Shown: positions 1 through 7,881 of the stretch, one piece after another
How the letters are laid out: every line of letters begins with the position of its first letter
How positions within the stretch are numbered: the first letter of the stretch is position 1
Program-made: the position numbers and the translations under genes
NCBI GenBank assembly: GCA_903907615.1
Contig: CAIVOR010000279.1
Location: 1-10,247 of the forward strand
Length of the DNA stretch: 10,247 nucleotides
Direction: 5' to 3'
DNA from: an uncultured Microbacteriaceae bacterium
Lineage (GTDB): Bacteria; Actinomycetota; Actinomycetes; Actinomycetales; Microbacteriaceae
Notes under the pieces: model-generated
Database searches by the model: none
Told to the model about the DNA's origin: nothing
Seen by the model: only the letters and a program-made list of their open reading frames with translations

Positions 1-815
1 CTATTGCGCCGATGGGTGTCGAGCAGTCCTCGAACAGCAACACTGCCGTCGTCGTCGTGGAGTGAGCCAAGCAATCGCGTCATGGCCATCATGGCGTCGG
101 GCACAGCTCCGCCGAATAACCCCGAATGAACGGGATGATCCAGCGTGGTTACCGTTACCGCGAGAGTGGCCGTTCCTCGCAGGCTCGTGGTGAGCGCCGG
201 GATTTCCGTGCTCCAGTTTGCCGAATCCGCAACGATGATGATGTCGCTCTCCAGTGTCGCGCGATGCGCCTCGAGGAGATTCGAGAACGACGGTGAGCCG
301 TACTCCTCTTCGCCCTCCACGAAGACCACGATTCCGACATCGGGGTCCGGTCGCAGGTAAGCCAAGGCCCGTAACGCGCCCACGTGGGACATTACGCCGG
401 CCTTGTCGTCCGCAACCCCCCGGCCAAAGGCGCGGTCACCCTGACGCGTCACCACAAAGGGATCGGTGTGCCACGCGGCCTCATCGCCCGATGGTTGCAC
501 ATCGTGGTGGGCATAGAGCATCACTGTCGGCGCTCCTGCCCGAGAAGGGCGGCGGGCAATCACGGCTGGCTGACCCTGTTCGGAGCCGTCAGCTACGGGA
601 GCCGAGACGATCTCGACAGTCTCAAAGAGGCCGGTTCCCTCGAGCAACTTTGCGGTGAAGCTCGCGCTCGCCTGCACGTGTGCCGCGTCGTGAGAAGGCC
701 ACGATACGGACGGTATGGCGACAAGGGAGGTCAATTCGTCGAGCAGAGTATCCTGCAACGTCGAAACAACTTCATCCGCATTCTCAGGGTAATTGTCTGG
801 GGCAACAAAGGGCAT
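1..815 (-). CDS. M20 family metallo-dipeptidase (carnosinase/CNDP-like), 3' end cut by the window
   Basis: Translating the minus strand from ATG 815 gives 271 codons with no stop before the window edge, so the C-terminal part is missing. The product is probably a cytoplasmic zinc aminopeptidase or dipeptidase of the M20 family; there is no signal peptide. Visible family motifs are HHDVQP (zinc ligand H103, D105), GRGVADDK at 131-138 (bridging Asp about 136), VEGEEEYGS at 166-174 (catalytic and zinc glutamates about 170-171), D197, and VHSGLFGG at 229-236 at the start of the lid/dimerisation domain. The last motif is typical of the carnosinase-type branch rather than ArgE or DapE. The substrate cannot be read from sequence. 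No Shine-Dalgarno precedes the ATG, but TAAGAT lies seven bases upstream, so the mRNA may be leaderless. The gene is divergent from the DUF3043 gene. Confidence 0.9.
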   Translation of the reverse strand, partial: MPFVAPDNYPENADEVVSTLQDTLLDELTSLVAIPSVSWPSHDAAHVQASASFTAKLLEGTGLFETVEIVSAPVADGSEQGQPAVIARRPSRAGAPTVMLYAHHDVQPSGDEAAWHTDPFVVTRQGDRAFGRGVADDKAGVMSHVGALRALAYLRPDPDVGIVVFVEGEEEYGSPSFSNLLEAHRATLESDIIIVADSANWSTEIPALTTSLRGTATLAVTVTTLDHPVHSGLFGGAVPDAMMAMTRLLGSLHDDDGSVAVRGLLDTHRRN

Positions 816-850
816 GACGCTAATCTTAGGTTTGGTCACTGCTAAATCAC
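816..850. promoter_or_regulatory. Divergent promoter region with back-to-back -10-like hexamers
   Basis: These 35 bases separate two divergent start codons. On the minus strand TAAGAT (828-823) fits the actinobacterial TAnnnT -10 and lies exactly seven bases before the peptidase ATG, the spacing expected for a leaderless transcript. On the plus strand TAATCT (821-826) overlaps it and could serve the DUF3043 gene with a leader of about 17 bases. The shared core CTAATCTTAG is symmetric at its ends (CTAA/TTAG). No convincing -35 is visible on either strand. The promoter assignment is inference from these short matches. Confidence 0.45.
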
Positions 851-1417
851 GTGAGGAAGCCCTTGTCGAAAAACAACGTCGAACCCAGTTCCGAGGCAAC
901 ACCCGTATCTCCCGGAGGTAAGGGTCACGCAACGCCGACCCGCAAGGAGCGGGAGGCGGCCAATCGTCGCCCCCTGGTTCCCGCAGATCGCGCTGAAGCG
1001 CGGAAACAGGCCCGCGTGCAAATGAGCGAACAGCGTGAGCGCGCACGAGTCGGCATGGCCGCCGGTGATGAGCGTTACCTGCCGGTTCGCGACCGGGGAA
1101 ATCAGAAGCGTTACGTGCGCGACTACGTCGATGCTCGTTACAGCGTGGGCGAACTGACAATCCCCTTCATGGTGCTGGTCATTCTGACGTCCTTCTACCA
1201 GCCACTCATGGAGATTGGCGTCTACGTGATGTGGACGTTCCTCTTCGTCGTCATCATCGACTGCAGCGTGATGACCTTCCTGATTCGTCGCCATCTTCGG
1301 ACAAAATTCGGTTCGTCCGAGCGGGGTGTCTCGTGGTACGCGTCAATGCGGGCAATCCAACTGCGCCCGATGCGCATGCCAAAGCCGCTGGTCCGCCGCC
1401 GTCAGTACCCGAGCTAA
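851..1417 (+). CDS. DUF3043 family two-pass membrane protein of unknown function
   Basis: The product has 188 residues. The N-terminal about 95 residues are hydrophilic and rich in Arg, Lys and Glu (including TRKEREAANRRPLVP around 30-44). Two hydrophobic segments follow at about 102-121 and 124-145, then a basic tail of about 40 residues. This layout and the TPTRKE...ANRRPLV signature match the actinobacterial DUF3043 family, whose role I do not know. Both termini probably face the cytoplasm, given their positive charge. GTG 851 is the first possible start after an in-frame stop at 821-823 and has no Shine-Dalgarno, so the exact start is uncertain. It is the only convincing plus-strand gene here. 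Its TAA (1415-1417) overlaps the stop of pyrD on the other strand. Confidence 0.85.
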   Translation: MRKPLSKNNVEPSSEATPVSPGGKGHATPTRKEREAANRRPLVPADRAEARKQARVQMSEQRERARVGMAAGDERYLPVRDRGNQKRYVRDYVDARYSVGELTIPFMVLVILTSFYQPLMEIGVYVMWTFLFVVIIDCSVMTFLIRRHLRTKFGSSERGVSWYASMRAIQLRPMRMPKPLVRRRQYPS

Positions 1418-2472
1418 AGCGCCTTGTTCAACGACCGGGTGATGCCTCGCGCCCACCCGGGACCCGCGTACACGAAACCCGTGTAACCCTGCACGAGGTC
1501 TGCGCCCGCGGCCAAGCGTTCATTAACGTGCTCTGCCGTTTCAACGCCGCCCACGGAGATCAGGGCAAAGGGGCGGGGTAACCGGGCACGCAAGAGTTGC
1601 AGGACCTCGAGTGATCGCGCCGCCACGGGAGGACCGGACACTCCCCCGTCCCCCATTCGCGTTACCTTCGCGGCGTCAGTCTCGAGTCCGGCACGCGAAA
1701 CTGTCGTGTTGGTGGCCACGATTCCGGCAACGCCGATGCGTTCACACATGTCCGCGATGCGCAGGGCCTGATCGTCAGTCACATCCGGAGCAATCTTCAC
1801 GAAGAGGGGCACGTCGCCACACTCGGCAAAAACGTCCCGGACGAGAGGCTCGAGTAGGTCAATTTCCTGCAGCCCACGAAGACCCGGGGTGTTGGGCGAG
1901 GAAACGTTGATGACGAGGTAGTCGGCCAGCGGCGCCAACAGTGTCGTGGACGCCACGTAATCAGCGTCAGCATCGGCCACGTCAACCACCCGACTCTTGC
2001 CAATGTTGACGCCAATGACTGGAACATGGCGACCTCGACGAATTCGCGTCAGTCGCCGTGCGACCGTTACGGCGCCATCGTTGTTGAAGCCCATGCGATT
2101 GATGAGTCCGCGATCGGCAATAAGCCGGAAGAGGCGAGGGCGGGGGTTTCCGGCCTGGGCGAGGGAGGTAACGGTTCCCACTTCGATGTGACCGAAACCG
2201 AGATTGCCCAAACCACGGGTCATCGTTGCGTTCTTGTCGAAACCGGCCGCCATGCCGAAAGGCGTGGGGAAATCTATGCCGACGACACGCCTGGCGAGAC
2301 GAGGATCGGGTCGCACTGACCTGCGCAGGAGGGCTCCCACCATCGGCCAGCCCGCGAGCCTAATGACGGGCATGGCGAGGTGATGAGCGCGCTCAGGATC
2401 GATGCGCACAAAGACGGTGCGGAACAAGAATCCATAGAAACCTGGGATGCGGGTTTCGGCCCGTGGCGACAC
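1414..2472 (-). CDS. pyrD: Dihydroorotate dehydrogenase, class 2 (quinone-dependent)
   Basis: PyrD oxidises dihydroorotate to orotate in de novo pyrimidine synthesis, passing electrons through FMN to membrane quinone. The 352 residues match the class 2 length. An amphipathic N-terminal part (about 10-45) is expected to touch the membrane. Motifs in order: GFDKNA at 77-82, INRMGFNNDGA at 124-134, VNIGKS at 155-160, NVSSPNTPGLRG at 189-200 with the class 2 catalytic serine at about S192, KIAPD at 226-230, ATNTT at 253-257, and ISVGGV at 305-310 with QGYTGFVY near the C terminus for FMN phosphate binding. The GTG start directly abuts the nrdR stop with no spacer and no good Shine-Dalgarno, suggesting translational coupling. 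No other pyrimidine gene is nearby. Confidence 0.96.
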   Translation of the reverse strand: MSPRAETRIPGFYGFLFRTVFVRIDPERAHHLAMPVIRLAGWPMVGALLRRSVRPDPRLARRVVGIDFPTPFGMAAGFDKNATMTRGLGNLGFGHIEVGTVTSLAQAGNPRPRLFRLIADRGLINRMGFNNDGAVTVARRLTRIRRGRHVPVIGVNIGKSRVVDVADADADYVASTTLLAPLADYLVINVSSPNTPGLRGLQEIDLLEPLVRDVFAECGDVPLFVKIAPDVTDDQALRIADMCERIGVAGIVATNTTVSRAGLETDAAKVTRMGDGGVSGPPVAARSLEVLQLLRARLPRPFALISVGGVETAEHVNERLAAGADLVQGYTGFVYAGPGWARGITRSLNKAL

Positions 2473-2964
2473 CTAAGCGCCCGAACCGTCGTTGTTGGCC
2501 TCTGACGAAGCTGTCCGTTCCCTATCGGCACGAAGGACCGCCACGGCCGCTTCAAAGTCATTGAGGGAATCGAATGCCTGGTAAACACTCGCAAACCTGA
2601 GGTAAGCGACCTCGTCAAGGTCCTTCAGCGGCGGAAGAACCGACAGGCCGATTTCGTTTGCCTCAATCTGTGAGGCACCCGTGGCACGGATAGACTCTTC
2701 TACTTTTTGTGCCAGAGCAGCCAGATCGGCATCCGTCACCGGGCGACCCTGACACGCTTTTCGAACGCCGGCGACTACCTTTTCCCGACTAAAGGCCTCA
2801 ACTACTCCGGACCGTTTGATGACCGAGAGACTCGAGGTCTCGAGTGTGCTGAATCTTCCCGAACACTCGGGGCATTGACGCCGACGACGAATGGACAACC
2901 CGTCATCGGATGTTCGCGAATCGATCACACGAGAATCGGGGTGACGACAAAAGGGGCAGAACAT
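2473..2964 (-). CDS. nrdR: Transcriptional repressor NrdR
   Basis: NrdR is the ATP/dATP-sensing repressor that shuts off ribonucleotide reductase genes by binding NrdR boxes. The 163-residue product has an N-terminal zinc ribbon with C3, C6, C31 and C34 (CPFC and CPEC) and an ATP-cone domain at about 46-136 (VIKRSG...F...K). The C-terminal tail is Ser/Asn-rich. The frame stays open upstream to 3117, but ATG 2964 is the right start: it yields the canonical MFCPFC terminus and has a strong Shine-Dalgarno (AAGGAGAGG, 2979-2971). The gene begins one base after the hisD stop and its own stop abuts pyrD, so it is very likely cotranscribed with both. I saw no ribonucleotide reductase gene in the window, so its targets lie elsewhere. 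Confidence 0.96.
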   Translation of the reverse strand: MFCPFCRHPDSRVIDSRTSDDGLSIRRRRQCPECSGRFSTLETSSLSVIKRSGVVEAFSREKVVAGVRKACQGRPVTDADLAALAQKVEESIRATGASQIEANEIGLSVLPPLKDLDEVAYLRFASVYQAFDSLNDFEAAVAVLRADRERTASSEANNDGSGA

Positions 2965-2965
2965 G

Positions 2966-4279
2966 TCAGTCCTCTCCTTCGGTGCGAGCATCAACGGCAT
3001 CGCCGTGCGCGGGCAGGTTCTCAGCGTCAGAGAGTGCGCGCACGTGGTGGGCAACGGTCGCCAAGCCTTCGGCGTCGTAACGAATGACCTGCTGAGCACG
3101 GAGGAACGTGTAGGCACCCAGTGCGGATGAAAAACGCGCCTGCCCCAGAGTGGGAAGAACGTGATTCGAGCCGGCCACGTAGTCGCCCAAACTCACCGGA
3201 GCGTCATTGCCCACAAAGATTGCCCCTGCGTTCGTGAGCTGCGGCAGAATCGCCTCCGTGTCCGTGACGTGCACCTCGAGGTGCTCGGGGGCATAGGCAT
3301 TGCTCAGCGCGACAGCGTGGGCAAGGTCATCCACCAGAATCGTCGCGGATTGTGGGCCGTCGAGAGCCTCGGCGACACGCTCGGCGTGAGAGGTTCCGGC
3401 AGCGCGAACCCGCACCCGTTCCTGCACCGCGTCCGCGAGATCAACCGAATCAGTGACCAGCACGGCGGCCGCCAGGGAGTCGTGTTCGGCCTGCGAGATC
3501 AGATCCGCGGCGACGAGATCGGCATCAGCAGATTCGTCGGCGATGATCAAGATTTCCGTGGGACCCGCTTCGGAATCGATGCCGACAATTCCGCGCACCA
3601 GTCTCTTGGCAGCGGCCACAAAAATGTTGCCTGGTCCGGTGATGACATCTACCGGGTCGAGGCCGATCGAGGGAACCCCGTGAGCTAGTGCCCCGACAGC
3701 TCCCGCGCCACCCATGGCATAGACCTCGTCAATGCCAAGCAGGGCCGCCGCAGCCAACACGGTGGGGTGAACCGCAAAACCAAACTCACGCTGAGGGGGC
3801 GACACGAGAGCGATGGAGGACACTCCGGCGACTTGCGCCGGCACGACGTTCATGACGACGCTTGACGGGTACACCGCCTTTCCCCCCGGCACATACAGAC
3901 CGACCCGCGACACGGGAACCCAGCGTTGCTCAACGACCGCACCGGGGCCGAGCGTTGTCAGCGACGATGGGGGGACCTGAGCCTGTGAAACCTTTCGCAC
4001 GCGCGCAATGGCTTCTTCCAGGCCGTCGCGTACCCGAGGGTCGAGTTCTGCGAGGGCACGAGACATCTCGGATTCGGACACCCGGAACGATTCGGGGGCT
4101 CCCCCATCGAATTTTGTCGCCTGGTCCCGAAGGGCGGCCTCGCCACGATCGACAACATCGGCAATCAGGTTTGACGCCACGTCAAGGGCAGACGACAGGT
4201 CGTTGCTCGCGCGGGGCACACTCGACAGCAGGCCCGCCAGGGACCGGTCGCTGCCCCGCAAATCAAGCACTCGCATCAT
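2966..4279 (-). CDS. hisD: Histidinol dehydrogenase
   Basis: HisD catalyses the last two oxidations of histidine synthesis, histidinol to histidine, using NAD and zinc. The 437 residues match the family length. Visible motifs: GLYVPGGKAVYPSSV at 127-141, GGAGAVGALAHG at 190-201, GPGNIFVAAAKR at 215-226, zinc ligands in SQAEHD (Q263, H266), the catalytic Glu-His pair in APEHLEV (E332, H333), D366 in LGDYVAG, and the C-terminal ENLPAHGDAV (H425). All expected active-site residues are present. Two ATG codons stand in tandem (4279 and 4276) after a weak GAAGA element; either could be used. It follows dnaE by 21 bases. Other his genes do not flank it. Confidence 0.97.
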   Translation of the reverse strand: MMRVLDLRGSDRSLAGLLSSVPRASNDLSSALDVASNLIADVVDRGEAALRDQATKFDGGAPESFRVSESEMSRALAELDPRVRDGLEEAIARVRKVSQAQVPPSSLTTLGPGAVVEQRWVPVSRVGLYVPGGKAVYPSSVVMNVVPAQVAGVSSIALVSPPQREFGFAVHPTVLAAAALLGIDEVYAMGGAGAVGALAHGVPSIGLDPVDVITGPGNIFVAAAKRLVRGIVGIDSEAGPTEILIIADESADADLVAADLISQAEHDSLAAAVLVTDSVDLADAVQERVRVRAAGTSHAERVAEALDGPQSATILVDDLAHAVALSNAYAPEHLEVHVTDTEAILPQLTNAGAIFVGNDAPVSLGDYVAGSNHVLPTLGQARFSSALGAYTFLRAQQVIRYDAEGLATVAHHVRALSDAENLPAHGDAVDARTEGED

Positions 4280-4300
4280 GATGTCTTCAGTCTACGGTGG

Positions 4301-7300
4301 CTATTCGAGGCATCCGGGACCGAGCAGCGACTTGAGTTCGCCAAACAAATCGGGACTCGCGAGCACGCGCTGGGGCAACTCAAAGAGACGTGTGGCTTCG
4401 GGACGCACGAGCGTGAGCCGAACCTCCGTCTCACCGGGATGCCGAGTGAGGATGTCCTGCAGAGATTCGATAACGGCCGTGGTGGCGCGCCTCTCGTCCA
4501 CGCGTATACCGAGGGGTCCGGCAACCGTAGCGCGCGAAATATCAGGAATGGTCATGTCTTGAACGGTGATGGCTTTGCCGTCATCGCGAGCACTCACACG
4601 GCCTCGAATAGCCACAACGACATCGGTCGCCAGGTCGTTGCCGAACTCTTGATAGGTCTTTCCCAAAAACATCACTGTTTGCTGGCCCGTAAAGTCTTCA
4701 ATCTGAACCATGGCGTAGGGCTTACCCGAGTTGCGCGCCACGCGCCGCTGAACCTCGGTGATGAGACCGGCGATCGTGACCGACTCGCCATCCGCGATCG
4801 TCTCACTCGTCACCAATTCGTCGATGGTGAGGCTGGCGTGTTTCGCCAGCTCAATTTCGAGCCCGGCCAGCGGATGGTCAGACACGTACAAGCCGAGCAT
4901 TTCTCGCTCAAAGGCCAACAAATCGCGCTTGGTCCATTCGCGACGTTCCGGAACGCGCGGTTCGGTGGATTCGTCGTCAAACAGGTCTCCGAAGAGGTCG
5001 ACCATGCCGTTGGCCTCGTTGCGCTTCAAACTCGCGGCCTCGTCAATGGCCGACTCGTGAATCTCCATCAGCGCGCGACGGGTATGCCCAAGTTCGTCGA
5101 ACGCGCCGGCCTTAATCAGCGACTCAATGGTCTTACGGTTGGCGACCGGCAACGGAACTTTCTTGATGAAGTCGTGGAACGACGTAAAGGCGCCCTTCTC
5201 GATGCGCGTCTGTTTGATGGCCTCAACGACGTTGGCCCCCACGTTCCGAATGGCACCCAATCCGAATCGAATGTCGTCGCCGACGGCGGCGAACATGCCC
5301 TCTGAGGCGTTCACGTCCGGGGGCAAAACCTTGAGTCCCATTCGACGGCACTCGGAAAGATATGTTCCGAGCTTGTCTTTGGCATCGCCCACACTGGTGA
5401 GCAGCGCGGCCATGTACTCGGGGGCATAGTTCGCCTTCAGGTAAGCCGTCCAGTAGCTGAGAACCCCGTAGCCGGCCGAATGGGCCTTGTTGAACGCGTA
5501 GTCGGCGAACGGAATCAGGGTTTCCCAGAGGACCTTCTGGGCGGCCGTGCTGAAGCCTCGCTCGGCCATGCCATTCTCAAACTCAGTTTGCAGCTTGTCG
5601 AGCTCAGACTTCTTCTTTTTTCCCATCGCGCGACGAAGAACATCGGCTTGACCCAGCGTGAAGCCGGCGACTTTTTGCGCCACGGCCATCACCTGCTCTT
5701 GATACACAATCAGGCCAAACGTGCCCCCCAGAATTTCTTGCAAGGGCTCCTCAAGTTCCGGGTGAATCGGCACACTTACCTGGAGCTTGTTCTTGCGCAG
5801 GGCGTAGTTTGTGTGGGAGTTCATGGCCATCGGGCCCGGTCGATACAGGGCGATAACGGCGGAGATGTCCTCGAAGTTGGTGGGCTTGAGTTGACGGAGC
5901 AGGGCTCGCATCGCCCCGCCATCGAGTTGGAACACGCCCAGGGTGTCGCCGCGGCCGAGAAGGTCGTAGGTGTTCTGATCGGCATCAAGGTCCAGCGTTT
6001 CGGGCGTCACCGTTTCGCCCCGGTTGCTCATGATGTTTGCCAGAGCGTCCTCAATGACGGTGAGGTTGCGGAGCCCCAAGAAGTCCATCTTCAGCAACCC
6101 CAGTGCCTCACACGGTGGCTGGTCGAACTGAGTGATGATGACGCCGTCGTCGCGCATCATGATCGGCACAATCTCCATGAGCGGTTCTGCCGACATGATG
6201 ACACCGGCGGCGTGAACGCCCCATTGGCGCTTGAGGTTTTCTAAGCCCGTCGCTGTGTCAAAAACCGTGCGCGCCTCGGGATCCGTGTCCAGGATGGCGC
6301 GGAAATCGTTTGCTTCCTTGTAGCGCTCGGAGGTGGGATCGACAATCTCGGTCAAGGTGATGTCTTTGCCCATGATGGAGCGCGGCATGGCCTTCGTGAG
6401 GCGCTCCCCCACCGAGTAGGGCATGCCGAGGACGCGCGCCGAGTCCTTGAGCGCCTGTTTTGCCTTGATGGTGCCAAAGGTCACGATCTGTGCCACGCGG
6501 TCGTCACCGTACTTTTCGGTGACATAGCGGATGACCTCTCCGCGCCGGCGATCGTCGAAGTCGACATCAACGTCGGGAAGCGACACACGATCCGGGTTCA
6601 AGAATCGCTCAAAGATGAGCCCGTAGCGCAGAGGATCGAGCTCGGTGATGCCCATGGCGTAGGACGCCAGTGACCCTGCCGCCGATCCACGTCCCGGCCC
6701 CACGCGAATACCCTGCTGGCGGGCCCAGGCGATGAAGTCTGCCACCACCAGGAAGTAGCCGGGGAATCCCATGTTGGTAATAACGTCGACCTCGTAGGCG
6801 GCCTGTGCGCGATGCTGGTCACTCACGCCCTCGGGGAAACGCCGAGCGAGTCCCACGTCAACCTCCTTGGCAAACCACGACGCCTCGGTTTCACCCTCGG
6901 GAACCGGAAAGCGTGGCATCAGGTCGCGGTGAGCGAACTCAGACTCGCATCGTTCGGCAATCAACAGCGTGTTGTCGCACGCCTCTGGGAAGTCCGTGAA
7001 GACGTGCCGCATCTCGGCTGGCGACTTGAGATAGAACTCGTTGGACTCAAACTTGAAGCGCTTGGGGTCATCAAGCGTTGATGCCGACTGAACGCAGAGC
7101 AGCGCCGCATGTGCCTCGGCGTCGTGCGCGTGCGTGTAGTGCAGGTCGTTGGTGGCGACCAACGGCAGGTTGAGGTCGGCGGCAAGTTTCAGCAGGTCGG
7201 CGGTCACCCGGCGTTCGATGTCGAGGCCGTGATCCATGATCTCGACGAAGAAGTTTTCCGCTCCAAAAATGTCGCGAAACTCCGCGGCGGCATCCCGCGC

Positions 7301-7810
7301 CGCATCGTATTGGCCAAGGCGCAGGCGCGTCTGAATCTCTCCGCCGGGACATCCGGTGGTCGCGATAAGTCCGCTGGAGTACCTGCTGAGAAGTTCGCGG
7401 TCCATTCGAGGCTTGAAATAGAAGCCCTCGAGCGACGAAAGAGACGAGAGCTTGAACAGGTTATGCATGCCCTCGGTCGACGAGGACAGCAGAGTCATGT
7501 GCGTGTACGCACCACCACCGGACACGTCATCGTCGCCACCGCCGCCCCACTGCACGCGGGTCTTGTCGGAGCGGTGGGTTCCGGGTGTGAGGTAGGCCTC
7601 CGTGCCAATGATGGGCTTGACCCCGGCACTCGTGGCCGCCTGCCAAAAATCGTAGGCGCCAAAAGTGTTCCCGTGATCAGTGATGGCAATTGCCGGCATC
7701 TGCAGGTCTGCAGCAGCGGTAACGAGCGGCTGAACCCGTGCCGCGCCATCGAGCATCGAGTACTCGGTGTGAACGTGTAAGTGAACGAACGAGTCGCGCT
7801 CACCAGCCAC
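4301..7810 (-). CDS. dnaE: DNA polymerase III alpha subunit (replicative, DnaE1 type)
   Basis: This is the chromosomal replicase catalytic subunit. Numbering runs from GTG 7810 (1169 residues). The PHP domain occupies about 1-270 and keeps all nine expected metal ligands: H12, H14, D21, H46, E71, H104, C154, D222 and H224. This agrees with PHP-based proofreading known for mycobacterial DnaE1. The polymerase core includes GPGRGSAAGSLASY, the acidic PDVDVDF motif at 412-418 and the third acidic site D576 in KMDFLGLRNL. The Lys-rich MGKKKKSELDKL follows in the fingers, helix-hairpin-helix motifs around 850-905, and an OB fold at about 1010-1057. GTG 7819 is also possible, but GTG 7810 has GGAG at an eight-base spacing and 7819 has none. 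Length and domain order fit DnaE1, not the error-prone DnaE2. Confidence 0.97.
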   Translation of the reverse strand: MAGERDSFVHLHVHTEYSMLDGAARVQPLVTAAADLQMPAIAITDHGNTFGAYDFWQAATSAGVKPIIGTEAYLTPGTHRSDKTRVQWGGGGDDDVSGGGAYTHMTLLSSSTEGMHNLFKLSSLSSLEGFYFKPRMDRELLSRYSSGLIATTGCPGGEIQTRLRLGQYDAARDAAAEFRDIFGAENFFVEIMDHGLDIERRVTADLLKLAADLNLPLVATNDLHYTHAHDAEAHAALLCVQSASTLDDPKRFKFESNEFYLKSPAEMRHVFTDFPEACDNTLLIAERCESEFAHRDLMPRFPVPEGETEASWFAKEVDVGLARRFPEGVSDQHRAQAAYEVDVITNMGFPGYFLVVADFIAWARQQGIRVGPGRGSAAGSLASYAMGITELDPLRYGLIFERFLNPDRVSLPDVDVDFDDRRRGEVIRYVTEKYGDDRVAQIVTFGTIKAKQALKDSARVLGMPYSVGERLTKAMPRSIMGKDITLTEIVDPTSERYKEANDFRAILDTDPEARTVFDTATGLENLKRQWGVHAAGVIMSAEPLMEIVPIMMRDDGVIITQFDQPPCEALGLLKMDFLGLRNLTVIEDALANIMSNRGETVTPETLDLDADQNTYDLLGRGDTLGVFQLDGGAMRALLRQLKPTNFEDISAVIALYRPGPMAMNSHTNYALRKNKLQVSVPIHPELEEPLQEILGGTFGLIVYQEQVMAVAQKVAGFTLGQADVLRRAMGKKKKSELDKLQTEFENGMAERGFSTAAQKVLWETLIPFADYAFNKAHSAGYGVLSYWTAYLKANYAPEYMAALLTSVGDAKDKLGTYLSECRRMGLKVLPPDVNASEGMFAAVGDDIRFGLGAIRNVGANVVEAIKQTRIEKGAFTSFHDFIKKVPLPVANRKTIESLIKAGAFDELGHTRRALMEIHESAIDEAASLKRNEANGMVDLFGDLFDDESTEPRVPERREWTKRDLLAFEREMLGLYVSDHPLAGLEIELAKHASLTIDELVTSETIADGESVTIAGLITEVQRRVARNSGKPYAMVQIEDFTGQQTVMFLGKTYQEFGNDLATDVVVAIRGRVSARDDGKAITVQDMTIPDISRATVAGPLGIRVDERRATTAVIESLQDILTRHPGETEVRLTLVRPEATRLFELPQRVLASPDLFGELKSLLGPGCLE

Positions 7811-7818
7811 GTCACACA

Positions 7819-7822
7819 CTCC
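7819..7822 (-). promoter_or_regulatory. Shine-Dalgarno deciding the dnaE start
   Basis: GGAG on the minus strand lies eight bases before GTG 7810. The alternative GTG at 7819 overlaps this element and lacks one of its own, so 7810 is preferred. Confidence 0.5.
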
Positions 7823-7881
7823 GAAGGAAACAGCGAGGACCTTCGTGTCCCCGGTCTCCTAGCCTACGAGGCGAGACGGTC
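7820..7881 (-). promoter_or_regulatory. rluD-dnaE gap: hairpin and possible dnaE promoter
   Basis: The gap directly after the rluD stop holds an imperfect hairpin on the minus strand: GTCTC GCCT, loop CGT, AGGC, a TAG bulge, then GAGAC (7877-7854). No T-run follows, so it is not a standard intrinsic terminator. The sequence TAGGCT (7866-7861) inside it fits the TAnnnT -10 pattern and could start a dnaE transcript with a leader of roughly 40 bases. No -35 is recognisable. Whether this is a promoter, an attenuating hairpin or neither cannot be settled from sequence. Confidence 0.3.

Noticed and set aside
46..57. GTC/GTCGTC triplet run as a microsatellite
   Set aside because: It encodes a short Asp run in the M20 peptidase and is too short to call a repeat feature.
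2965..3117. Longer nrdR with about 51 extra N-terminal residues
   Set aside because: The extension overlaps hisD, has no family similarity, and the strong Shine-Dalgarno and canonical MFCPFC terminus point to ATG 2964.
4439..5305. Long plus-strand open frame (288 codons) opposite dnaE
   Set aside because: It lies wholly antisense to well-supported dnaE codons, shows no family motif, and such frames are common opposite high-GC genes. The same applies to 5480-6244 and 7109-7780.
7528..7552. Gly/Asp-rich run in the DnaE PHP domain as an insertion or repeat
   Set aside because: Actinobacterial DnaE1 proteins carry a similar variable loop before the conserved YTHMT segment; it is in frame and looks like normal loop variation.
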